Assembly: GCA_900767585.1 (NCBI GenBank)
Contig: CAAFZP010000055.1
Coordinates: forward strand, 1 to 60,134
Reading direction: 5' to 3'
From: Lachnospiraceae bacterium
GTDB taxonomy: Bacteria; Bacillota; Clostridia; Lachnospirales; Lachnospiraceae
Length of the DNA: 60,134 bases
Shown one piece after another: positions 17,088 to 24,537 of the stretch. The notes below the pieces were generated by a model, which was not told the DNA's origin, did no database searches, and saw only the letters and a list, made by a program, of their open reading frames with translations. Numbering within the stretch: position 1 is the first letter of the stretch; the number at the start of each line of letters is the position of its first letter. Position numbers and translations under genes: made by a program.

Positions 17088-17552
17088 ATGGTAGCAGAAA
17101 CAAGATTATTTGGCACAGTCGACATCGCGGAGGACAAGATCCTGGAGTTCCCGATGGGGCTGATTGGTTTCGAGAATTTAAAGAAATTTGCGATTATTTA
17201 TGACAGCGACCGCGAGGAGCGCTCGAAGATCAGCTGGTTACAGTCGATGGAGGAGCCGGCACTGGCACTTCCGATCATCCATCCATCGGAGCTGGTCGAT
17301 GATTACGGCCCGATCGTGGAGGATGAGCTGATGAAGAACATCGGTGATCCGGCAGATGCGGATATTCTGATGTTCGTTACACTGTCGATTCCTTCGGACT
17401 TAACGAAGATGACAGCGAATCTGAAGGCTCCGATCATCATCAACACAGAGGGCAGAAAAGCCATCCAGGTGATCGTGGAGAACGAAGATTACAAGGTGAA
17501 ATTCAATGCCTACGAGGCAATCCAGAAGATGAAAGAAAAGGCAGGTGAGTAA
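17088..17552 (+). CDS. fliW: Flagellar assembly factor FliW
   Basis: 154 residues. It binds flagellin, and when free binds CsrA and releases its translational block. Family hallmarks: FGTVDIAEDKILEFPMGLIG near the start, then FENLKKFAI, and VTLSIPSDLTKMTANLKAPI. The stop codon at 17550-17552 is one base from the csrA start, i.e. tight translational coupling, as expected for partners made in fixed ratio. Confidence 0.93.
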   Translation: MVAETRLFGTVDIAEDKILEFPMGLIGFENLKKFAIIYDSDREERSKISWLQSMEEPALALPIIHPSELVDDYGPIVEDELMKNIGDPADADILMFVTLSIPSDLTKMTANLKAPIIINTEGRKAIQVIVENEDYKVKFNAYEAIQKMKEKAGE

Positions 17553-17553
17553 T

Positions 17554-17769
17554 ATGTTAGCACTATCCAGAAAACAAGGCGAATCTATCGTGATAGGCAA
17601 TAACATTGAGATCACTGTGCTCGAGGCGAAGGGCGATCAGGTCAAGATCGGTATCTCCGCACCGAAGAGCGTGCCTGTCTACCGCAAGGAAATCTACGCA
17701 CAGATTCAGGAAGAAAACCGCGAAGCTGTGGCGAATCTCGACGTAGAAAGTTTGAAAAAACTCTTATAA
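17554..17769 (+). CDS. csrA: Carbon storage/translational regulator CsrA
   Basis: 71 residues. It is a dimeric RNA-binding protein recognising GGA in hairpin loops. The N terminus MLALSRKQGESIVIG is canonical; a GTG nine bases upstream is in frame but would add residues never seen in the family. The RNA-binding end is VPVYRKEIYAQIQEEN. It is coupled to fliW. Likely targets in this window are the flagellin leader and, by inference, the flaG leader and the glycan operon leader. Confidence 0.95.
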   Translation: MLALSRKQGESIVIGNNIEITVLEAKGDQVKIGISAPKSVPVYRKEIYAQIQEENREAVANLDVESLKKLL

Positions 17770-17774
17770 AGTGG

Positions 17775-17802
17775 TAAAGTATGACTGATTAGTTGACGAT
17801 AC
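17775..17802 (+). promoter_or_regulatory. Possible sigma-28 promoter of flaG
   Basis: TAAA at 17775-17778, 16 bases, then GACGATAC at 17795-17802. The match to the sigma-28 consensus is partial. An alternative sigma-A pair is TTGACG (17793-17798) with TATAGG (17817-17822), but its start site would cut into the hairpin described next. The flaG-fliD-fliS block is sigma-28 dependent in Bacillus, which favours the first reading. Confidence 0.35.
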
Positions 17803-17823
17803 AACTAGTAGGAAACTATAGGC

Positions 17824-17871
17824 GTATGCCGTTCATGGATGGAAGGCATACAAGGTTCACGCAAGGAGGCG
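17824..17871 (+). promoter_or_regulatory. Double CsrA-type binding site in the flaG leader
   Basis: Hairpin 1: GTATGCC (17824-17830) with GGCATAC (17845-17851), seven perfect pairs, loop GTTCATGGATGGAA with two GGA cores. Hairpin 2: CGC (17860-17862) with GCG (17869-17871), loop AAGGAG, which is itself the ribosome site of flaG. This is the classic CsrA repression layout: one upstream hairpin and one on the Shine-Dalgarno. No binding data; the call is by motif and by csrA being the gene just upstream. Confidence 0.55.
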
Positions 17872-17879
17872 TATAGATT

Positions 17880-18344
17880 ATGGGAATGGATGGAATCGGA
17901 GGCGTAGGAGCCTTAAATGTAAGTTCACAGACAAGAGTGACACGTCCGCAGTCTGAGACGGTGGATGCGAACACAAGCAGTACTGCCGGACAGCAGCAGG
18001 TACAGGTTGCAAGCCTGCCACCGGTTGGCGGAAAGGGCAGCAGCAAAAATAATAACCAGTCCGGACAGCAGCAGGATCGTGGTGCGGTACAGACTGATAA
18101 GGAAGTGGCACCGGACAAGATCAAGGCAGCAGTCGATGATCTGAACAAGACGGTGAAACAGGCAAGTCCACTTCATCACACCCAGCTTAGCTTCAAGTAT
18201 CATGAGGATACGAACCGGATTTCCATTACCGTTACAGATAGTGACACCGATGAAGTAATCCGTGAGATTCCGCCGGAGAAGACACTCGATATGCTTGCAA
18301 AGGCATGGGAGATGGCAGGACTTCTGGTTGATGAGCGAAGATAG
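17880..18344 (+). CDS. flaG: FlaG family flagellar protein
   Basis: 154 residues. The C-terminal half matches FlaG: LSFKYHEDTNRISITVTDSD, then TDEVIREIPPEKTLDMLAKA. The first 75 residues are low-complexity, rich in Gln, Ser and Gly. FlaG is linked to filament length control in several bacteria; the mechanism is not settled. It stands before fliD as in Bacillus (yvyC-fliD-fliS). Its ribosome site is embedded in a possible CsrA hairpin. Confidence 0.85.
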   Translation: MGMDGIGGVGALNVSSQTRVTRPQSETVDANTSSTAGQQQVQVASLPPVGGKGSSKNNNQSGQQQDRGAVQTDKEVAPDKIKAAVDDLNKTVKQASPLHHTQLSFKYHEDTNRISITVTDSDTDEVIREIPPEKTLDMLAKAWEMAGLLVDERR

Positions 18345-18392
18345 AGGAGAACCCCATCACGAGCGAAGTGAGTGATATAGGAGGGATTAGTT

Positions 18393-20300
18393 ATGGCAAT
18401 GCGTATGACAGGTCTCGTATCCGGTATGGATACCGAGAGCATGGTAAAAGAACTGGTCAGTGCCAGCTCTGAAAAAGTAAATAAAATCAAACAGAAAAAG
18501 CAGGATGTCGAGTGGAAGAAGGAGATCTGGAGCGGACTGAATACGAAGATTTATAACTTCTACAAGACACAGCTTTCTGCATTCAAGTCAGTTAGTAATT
18601 ATAAGACCAAGAAGGCAACAGCCAGTGATGAGACCAAGGTAACGGTCAAGGCAGGTGCGGGTGCTACAAACGGTACACATTCGGTATCCATAGAGCAGAC
18701 AGCATCGTCAGCCTATCTGACCGGTGATAATATCAAGATAAAAGGAAATTCCTATACCAGATACAATGACGCAGGACTTGCTACAAAGTTTGCGGATATG
18801 ACAGATGCATCCGGACAGAGCCTGAATCTGACAGGACAGAAGATTTCCATCTTTGATGGAACCAAAACGCTGAAATATGAGCTTGGCGGAACCGGGACAG
18901 ATGGTGTTGCATCCCTTTCCGAATTGAACGAGAAGCTTGCGAAGGAAGAGAACTTCAAAGGCTTGTCTGCAAGCATTAAGGACGGAAAGCTGACATTCAC
19001 GAACACAACCGCGAAAACAGCAGATGATGGCAGCAAGAGTGGAACAACATACACTGTGAAGGCAGACGCACTTGGCATCGATGGTACCGTCGGTTACGAC
19101 AAGGATGCAGCAGCCGGAAATACAGTGAGCGCTGCGTTTACCGCGAAGGTGGCAGATAACTTTACAAGCGCAGATATCTCGGGGACGACGAAATTAGCGG
19201 ATCTTGGAATCAAGGTTGGAACAACATTCTCAGTCAATGGCAAGGATTTCGTCGTGGATGACAAGTCAACCATCAATGATTTCACAACAGCACTTTCTAA
19301 GATGGGTGTCTCTGCAAGCTTCGATGCATCTCATGGAAGATTTTATCTCAATGCGTCGAAGACCGGTGCTGCGAATGATTTCAATCTGACATCCAGTGAC
19401 AGCAGTGCATTGGAAGCACTAGGACTTGGAAGCAAGGCAGAAAAGGTAGACGCAAGAGATGCGATTATCTACTATAACAATGTAAAATACACGAGTGACA
19501 GTAATACATTGACAGTCAACGGTCTTACGATCACAGCAAAGGCAAAGACAGACTCTGTAGTCAATGTCGAGGTTGCAGCAGATACAGACAGTGCCTACAA
19601 TACGGTGAAAAAATTTGTTAAGGCATACAACGATCTGATTGATGAGATGAATAAATATTATAACGAAAAAGATGCAGGGTATGATGCCTTAACGGAGGAT
19701 GAGAGAAGCAAGCTGTCCGACACGCAGATCGAGAAGTGGGAAGAGAAGGCAAAGCAGGGATTGCTACGCCGGGATTCTACATTGCAGACACTGCTTTCCG
19801 GCATGCGTACGACCTTGAATCGGGGCGTGCAGGTAACGATGGAAGATGGAAGTACGAAGACGATGACTTTGGCTTCCCTTGGTATTGTGACCGGTGATTA
19901 TACAGAGCACGGCAAGCTTCATATCCTCGGTGATGAGGATGATGACCAGTACTCTTCTGAGACGAATACGTTGAAGAATCTGCTGGAAAGCGGAAGTGAT
20001 ATCGTTGGACAGGTGATTGGCGGAACTACGAGTACCTCTGGCGTTGGTACACAGATGTATGATTATCTGCGGAAATCCATGACACGTATCGAAGGTGCGC
20101 GAAGCACACAGACGTTCTACAATGACAAGACGCTGGATAGCGAGATCGATGATTATGATGATGACATTGATAAGTGGGATGAAAAACTCCAGAAGCTTGA
20201 AGATAAGTATTATGATCAGTTCTCGAAGATGGAATCTGCGATGGCAAAGCTGCAGAGTCAGCAGTCATACCTGTCATCTTTGTTCGGAAGTGCATCATAA
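18393..20300 (+). CDS. fliD: Flagellar filament cap protein FliD (HAP2)
   Basis: 635 residues. The cap complex promotes folding of flagellin at the tip. FliD N-terminal hallmark: RMTGLVSGMDTESMVKELVS; the C-terminal domain contains the conserved KQGLLRRDSTLQTLLSGMRT stretch and ends in a coiled coil (LQKLEDKYYDQFSKMESAMA). The middle is variable and Thr/Asp-rich. Ribosome site GGAGGG at 18380-18385. It precedes fliS by 21 bases. Confidence 0.92.
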   Translation: MAMRMTGLVSGMDTESMVKELVSASSEKVNKIKQKKQDVEWKKEIWSGLNTKIYNFYKTQLSAFKSVSNYKTKKATASDETKVTVKAGAGATNGTHSVSIEQTASSAYLTGDNIKIKGNSYTRYNDAGLATKFADMTDASGQSLNLTGQKISIFDGTKTLKYELGGTGTDGVASLSELNEKLAKEENFKGLSASIKDGKLTFTNTTAKTADDGSKSGTTYTVKADALGIDGTVGYDKDAAAGNTVSAAFTAKVADNFTSADISGTTKLADLGIKVGTTFSVNGKDFVVDDKSTINDFTTALSKMGVSASFDASHGRFYLNASKTGAANDFNLTSSDSSALEALGLGSKAEKVDARDAIIYYNNVKYTSDSNTLTVNGLTITAKAKTDSVVNVEVAADTDSAYNTVKKFVKAYNDLIDEMNKYYNEKDAGYDALTEDERSKLSDTQIEKWEEKAKQGLLRRDSTLQTLLSGMRTTLNRGVQVTMEDGSTKTMTLASLGIVTGDYTEHGKLHILGDEDDDQYSSETNTLKNLLESGSDIVGQVIGGTTSTSGVGTQMYDYLRKSMTRIEGARSTQTFYNDKTLDSEIDDYDDDIDKWDEKLQKLEDKYYDQFSKMESAMAKLQSQQSYLSSLFGSAS

Positions 20301-20321
20301 ATAGACGGAGGGGTTATATAA

Positions 20322-20714
20322 ATGGCATATAACACAGCAGCAAAGGCATATGGAAACAATCGTATCGAGACAGCAACACCGGCAGAACTTACGTTGACGT
20401 TATACGAAGGGGCGGTTAAGTTCTGCAATATCGCAATTGTGGGGCTTGAGAAGAAAGACTATGAGAAAGTAAATACGAACATCCAGAAATGCCGGAATAT
20501 TATCGTGGAACTGACATCGACGCTGAATATGAAATATCCGGTTGCCGAGGATTTCAAGCGTATGTATGATTATATCTTTGCACTTTTGACGGAGGCAAAC
20601 ATGAAAAAAGACATGGAGCTTCTGGAGAGAGCGTTAGAAGAGCTTCGTGGCATGCGGGATGTGTGGAAGGAAGTTATGACGAAAGCCAAAGGACCGCAGC
20701 TATCACTGAGCTAG
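20322..20714 (+). CDS. fliS: Flagellin export chaperone FliS
   Basis: 130 residues. It binds the flagellin C terminus before export. Diagnostic segments: AAKAYGNNRIETATPAELTL followed by LYEGAVKFCNIA, and the EELRGMRDVWKEVM ending. Length is typical. It lies in the fliD-fliS-chaperone block just upstream of flagellin. Confidence 0.93.
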   Translation: MAYNTAAKAYGNNRIETATPAELTLTLYEGAVKFCNIAIVGLEKKDYEKVNTNIQKCRNIIVELTSTLNMKYPVAEDFKRMYDYIFALLTEANMKKDMELLERALEELRGMRDVWKEVMTKAKGPQLSLS

Positions 20715-20724
20715 GAGGTAAGAT

Positions 20725-21207
20725 ATGGATCAGACCGGAACTTATGTGAATATCATGTGTGAATCACTGGAACGGAAGCAGAGATATCTGGCAGAGATTC
20801 TGAAGCTTACAAATGAGCAGTCGGTGATTGCGGCAGCGGAGAAGTTTGACGAGGAACAGTTTTCGGAACTTGTTGAGAAGAAGGATGTTTTGATTGACAA
20901 CCTCAATGAGATCGATAAAGGGTTTTCTTCTGTCTATGACCGTGTACGGATTGAGATCCAGCGGGATCCGGTGGTTTACAGAGATGAATTGCTTGCAATA
21001 CAGAATCTGATTCGTACCTGTGTGGATCTCGGTATGCAGATCGAAGCCGTGGAGGAGCGGAACCGGGCAGTGATGGAACAGGTATTCTCCGCGAAATTCC
21101 AGGGCGTGCGTCAGATGAAACAGTCCAAAACGGTGGCAAACAAGTATTATAAGTCTATGGCAAACGGCATGGTGAATGACTCTTTGCTCTATGACAGAAA
21201 AAAATAA
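20725..21207 (+). CDS. Helical chaperone in the FliT position (FlgN/FliT-like)
   Basis: 160 residues, wholly helical and without Cys-rich or membrane parts. The N-terminal half (LERKQRYLAEILKLTNEQSV, then LVEKKDVLIDNLNEIDKGF) looks like the FlgN/FliT chaperone helices. Its location after fliS, 10 bases apart, is that of fliT, the FliD chaperone. Sequence identity to FliT is not obvious, so the function is inferred from fold and position. Confidence 0.6.
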   Translation: MDQTGTYVNIMCESLERKQRYLAEILKLTNEQSVIAAAEKFDEEQFSELVEKKDVLIDNLNEIDKGFSSVYDRVRIEIQRDPVVYRDELLAIQNLIRTCVDLGMQIEAVEERNRAVMEQVFSAKFQGVRQMKQSKTVANKYYKSMANGMVNDSLLYDRKK

Positions 21208-21220
21208 AAAAACTTTATAA

Positions 21221-21253
21221 AAAGGGTTAAGGATATAATTTCCGGTCCGATAT
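21221..21253 (+). promoter_or_regulatory. Sigma-28 promoter of flagellin
   Basis: -35 region AAAGGGTTAAG (21221-21231), 15-base spacer, -10 CCGATAT (21247-21253). A start near 21261 gives a leader of about 140 bases. The -35 box is nearly identical to that before flgM. Confidence 0.8.
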
Positions 21254-21264
21254 ATAAGGTGTAA

Positions 21265-21392
21265 GGAACAAACAAGACAAGTTCCTACAGATTCAACCAT
21301 GGTTATTACCCGAGCGGGTTCTAACATACATACTATTCACGGGGCGGTGCCCCAGTACTTCTCGCAAGGACGCGGGAATAAATTCAAGGAGG
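21265..21392 (+). promoter_or_regulatory. Structured flagellin leader with CsrA-type sites
   Basis: Hairpins in order: GGAAC/GTTCC (21265-21285), ACCCG/CGGGT (21308-21319), GGGGC/GCCCC (21341-21353), then CGC-AAGGAC-GCG (21363-21374) with GGA in the loop. The ribosome site AAGGAGG (21386-21392) carries a second GGA exactly 20 bases downstream. Hag repression by CsrA through two such sites is established in Bacillus. The 12-base element CGCAAGGACGCG differs by one base from that in the flaG leader. Confidence 0.65.
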
Positions 21393-21399
21393 AATTATT

Positions 21400-22287
21400 A
21401 TGGTAGTACAGCACAATTTGCAGGCAGCAAACACAAACAGAATGTTGGGCGCTAACGTTAAGGCAGTATCTAAGTCAACTGAGAAGTTGTCTTCCGGATA
21501 TCAGGTTAACAGAGCAGCTGATGACGCAGCAGGTCTTTCCATCAGTGAGAAGATGAGAAACCAGATCAGAGGTATTAACCAGTCAGTTAAGAATGCTGAG
21601 GATGGCGTATCTCTTATCCAGACAGCAGAAGGAAACATGAGTGAGATCCACAGCATCCTTCAGCGTATGGGTGAGCTTGCTACAAAGGCAGCCAACGATG
21701 TAAACGCATCTGTAGATCGTAAGGCAATCCAGGATGAGATCGGCGAGCTCGCTAAGGAGATCGATTCTATCTCTACAAAGGCTGCATTCAACGGAACAAA
21801 GCTTTTGAATGGTGACTTCTCTAACAAGCAGCTTCAGGTTGGTGCCGTTAAGGGCGAGAACATGGAGATTACGATCAAGAAGATGAGTGCTTCTAAGCTC
21901 TTCGGTGTAACAGGATCTTCAATCGCAGGTCTTAAGACATCAGTAGGTCTTGCGAAAGCTGTTGCTGGTACGAATGGTGTATCTCACATGAACATGTTTA
22001 CACACAGTGGTGCTTCCGCAGCTATGGCTCTTATTACTTCAGCTATTAAGACAGTATCTGCAGCAAGATCTGAGCTTGGTGCTAAGCAGAACAGACTTGA
22101 GTACACAATCGATAACCTCGAGAACTACTCAGAGAACCTGACATCTGCTGAATCACAGATTCGTGATACTGATATGGCTACAGAGATGACCAACTACACG
22201 AAGAATAATATTCTTCAGCAGGCTGCACAGTCTATGTTGGCTCAGGCAAATCAGTCTACACAGGGTGTACTCTCATTACTTCAGTAA
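21400..22287 (+). CDS. fliC: Flagellin
   Basis: 295 residues, filament subunit, exported by the flagellar type III system. The N-terminal D0/D1 (LSSGYQVNRAADDAAGLSIS, then EKMRNQIRGINQSVKNAEDG) and C-terminal D1/D0 (ESQIRDTDMATEMTNYTKNN, then ILQQAAQSMLAQANQSTQGV) are complete; the surface-exposed middle is short (about residues 170-215). The N-terminal segment recognised by TLR5 in other flagellins (QRMGELATKAAND region) is present. Codon choice is strongly biased (e.g. AAG, GCT, CTT, TCT), unlike neighbours, as for a very highly expressed gene. Own sigma-28 promoter, CsrA-type leader and terminator. Confidence 0.97.
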   Translation: MVVQHNLQAANTNRMLGANVKAVSKSTEKLSSGYQVNRAADDAAGLSISEKMRNQIRGINQSVKNAEDGVSLIQTAEGNMSEIHSILQRMGELATKAANDVNASVDRKAIQDEIGELAKEIDSISTKAAFNGTKLLNGDFSNKQLQVGAVKGENMEITIKKMSASKLFGVTGSSIAGLKTSVGLAKAVAGTNGVSHMNMFTHSGASAAMALITSAIKTVSAARSELGAKQNRLEYTIDNLENYSENLTSAESQIRDTDMATEMTNYTKNNILQQAAQSMLAQANQSTQGVLSLLQ

Positions 22288-22311
22288 TTTCATATTATTG
22301 AACAATTTATT

Positions 22312-22343
22312 GGCTGGCTCGCTTGCGGGTCAGCCATATTTTG
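22312..22343 (+). terminator. Terminator after flagellin
   Basis: GGCTGGCTCG (22312-22321) pairs with CGGGTCAGCC (22326-22335) over about ten positions including wobbles, followed by ATATTTT. The short tract suggests incomplete termination, leaving some read-through into the glycan genes. Confidence 0.7.
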
Positions 22344-22358
22344 TATAAGGAGGTTTTT

Positions 22359-22631
22359 ATGGAACAGGAATTAATACAAGATACAAAAGAAACATTGCTT
22401 ACAATTGCAGATACCTTATATCAGGGACGTGTATCGGATGGGATAGCTGCAATGAATGGTGTGATTCCAAACTTATCGCTAATTGCGTCAGGTATACAGG
22501 ATGAGGGATTACAGCAACGGTTAATCACAGATGCGTTGACGCCGATTTTATCAGCGATGGAAGAAGAGGACGGAACCTTGATGGCAGATCTGATCACATA
22601 TGAACTTGTGGAGATACTTGATTTATTATAA
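22359..22631 (+). CDS. Small acidic helical protein of unknown function
   Basis: 90 residues from the ATG at 22359, set by AAGGAGG at 22347-22353. All helical and acidic, without known motifs (TLLTIADTLYQGRVSDGIAA, then IPNLSLIASGI). It lies between flagellin and the Maf-type transferase. The pattern suggests a small helper for flagellin modification or export, but that is guesswork from position. Confidence 0.65.
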   Translation: MEQELIQDTKETLLTIADTLYQGRVSDGIAAMNGVIPNLSLIASGIQDEGLQQRLITDALTPILSAMEEEDGTLMADLITYELVEILDLL

Positions 22632-22666
22632 AATGTAGTTAGAGTTTCGATATAGAGAGGTATACG

Positions 22667-24511
22667 ATGAAAACCATATACGAGAACAACCTAAATACAT
22701 TAGAACAACATCATAAGACACTCTGGGAGGCATTCTCCCGGGATAGCAGTCTGGAAGAAAATGAGTTTGCTTTTGCCACACAGGCAAAGAATGGAGAATG
22801 GATTGTCGGCTGCCATATGGAAGACAAAGACAATTATATGAATTCTACTTATAACCCAGCCAGAGAAGCAGAGAAACTCATGTCAGAATACGCTGCTATG
22901 CCGGAGAACGCCTTTTTGTGTATGTTTGGACTTGCAAATGGAAGCTTTGCAAGAACATACCTTAGAGAAAATGGAGAAGGCGTAGCAATCTATGTCTATG
23001 AGCCGAGTAAGGAAGTTTTTTCTGCAGTTATGCACAATATAGATATAACAGAGCTCCTGGCAGATAAGCGGTTTCATATAGTCGTAGAACCATACAATGC
23101 AGATGATTTTGCAGAATTTCTGCTGGATTATATCAGTGAGGCAAACGAGTTTACGAACCGTTATATGGCGATACCGGTGTATCAAAAAGTATTTCCGGAA
23201 TCGTATGATCATTATAGACAGGTCATACGGGATAAATATGAGTATTACCGGATACAGACAAATACTTTGATTAAGGTGGGGAAGGAAATCGGACTTGCCA
23301 GTGTGCGGAATATGCGGTTTCTTCCAGATTGCCGGAGTGGTGCAGAGTATAAAAATTATTTTCCGGAGGATATTCCTGCGATTATTGTGGCTGCAGGACC
23401 ATCATTAAAAAAGAATGTGGATCTGTTAAAGAAGGTAAAGGGGAAAGCGGTTACGATTGTCGTTGACTCGGCAATCAACATGGTTATGGCGCATGGAATT
23501 GTTCCGGATTTTGCCATAACTGTGGATACAAACAAAGAACTTAAGAACTTTTCAGCGGAGGGCTTATCGGACGTTTTTCTGCTTGCAGATGCAACGGCAA
23601 ATACGAAGGCTTTGGATATGGTAAAATCAAAGAATCTGGTGTTTTATTCATCGGATTCCGCGACATGGCAGAGGATGTTCCGGGAGGAAGGTTCTTCGAT
23701 TACAGAGGTATTTGCAGGCGGTTCGGTTGCACTCGATGCGATGGCTCTTGCCAAAGAGTGGGGATTCAAGCGAATCATCATGATCGGACAGGATCTGGCC
23801 ATGACGGGAAATAAGCAGTATGCAGATGGTGAGAAACTGAATCAGAACACAGCATTTAACAGTCCGACCTTATATGTGAAAGATATCTATGGAAATGATG
23901 TGTTGACAAAGAAAGATTATTATACCTTTATCCGAAGTATCGAGGATCTGGCATACCGGAATCCGGATATAGATTTTATAGATGCGACAGAGGGTGGCGC
24001 GTTTAAGAAGCATACAAGAATTATGACTTTGCAGGAGGCCATTGATACCTATTGTACTGTCGAATATGACGTGACAGGACGGATAGAGTCTGTCCCTCGT
24101 TTGTTCGAAGAAGAAGGAAAGAAAAAGGTGTTGGATAATCTTTCGTTGATGCGGGAACATGTTCAGACTCTTACAGACAAGATGACAGTAGGTGCTCAGG
24201 ATTGTACGTTGGCGGCGCATATGCTTGAAACCGGCAAATTCGATAAAGAAGTGCTAAAGAAGATTAATGAGCGCAATCGGGAATTGGATGCCTATTATGC
24301 AGATATGGAAGAACATATTCTGGTGAAGAAGATCTCTGCGCAGGCAAATTATGATTTTGGCAAAGAAGTATATCAGACATTGAAGGATGATATACAGGAA
24401 TCGATTCGGCTGTACAAGAACAGTGCAAAATTGTATCAGGGAATTGCAGACAGCACGGATTGCATCATAGATGAAATTGCAAAAGTGGAAGCAGAGATTA
24501 CGAACGAGTAG
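22667..24511 (+). CDS. Maf-type (DUF115/MptE-like) flagellin glycosyltransferase
   Basis: 614 residues. Motility accessory factors transfer nonulosonic acids (pseudaminic or legionaminic type) from CMP donors to Ser/Thr of flagellin. The central DUF115 domain is clear: IPAIIVAAGPSLKKNVDLLK, then VVDSAINMVMAHGIVPDFAI and WGFKRIIMIGQDLAMTGNKQ. The N-terminal third (about 1-210) is the family's N domain, the C terminus a helical tail. It is the second gene after flagellin; NeuB and a CMP-nonulosonate synthetase lie 29 kb downstream, which supports this donor type. Confidence 0.85.
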   Translation: MKTIYENNLNTLEQHHKTLWEAFSRDSSLEENEFAFATQAKNGEWIVGCHMEDKDNYMNSTYNPAREAEKLMSEYAAMPENAFLCMFGLANGSFARTYLRENGEGVAIYVYEPSKEVFSAVMHNIDITELLADKRFHIVVEPYNADDFAEFLLDYISEANEFTNRYMAIPVYQKVFPESYDHYRQVIRDKYEYYRIQTNTLIKVGKEIGLASVRNMRFLPDCRSGAEYKNYFPEDIPAIIVAAGPSLKKNVDLLKKVKGKAVTIVVDSAINMVMAHGIVPDFAITVDTNKELKNFSAEGLSDVFLLADATANTKALDMVKSKNLVFYSSDSATWQRMFREEGSSITEVFAGGSVALDAMALAKEWGFKRIIMIGQDLAMTGNKQYADGEKLNQNTAFNSPTLYVKDIYGNDVLTKKDYYTFIRSIEDLAYRNPDIDFIDATEGGAFKKHTRIMTLQEAIDTYCTVEYDVTGRIESVPRLFEEEGKKKVLDNLSLMREHVQTLTDKMTVGAQDCTLAAHMLETGKFDKEVLKKINERNRELDAYYADMEEHILVKKISAQANYDFGKEVYQTLKDDIQESIRLYKNSAKLYQGIADSTDCIIDEIAKVEAEITNE

Positions 24512-24537
24512 GGTGGAATTACAGGGGGTATAGCAAG

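Noticed and set aside
18357..18378. Palindrome-like ATCAC-GAGCGAA-GTGAGTGAT before fliD as a regulatory hairpin
   Set aside because: Only four or five solid pairs and no GGA in the loop; similar GAGCGAAGTGAG strings are common in these genomes.
22629..22653. TAAA-N14-TCGATAT before the Maf gene, resembling sigma-28
   Set aside because: The transcript would start about 7 bases before the ATG and lose the ribosome site; TAAA also overlaps the stop of the previous gene.
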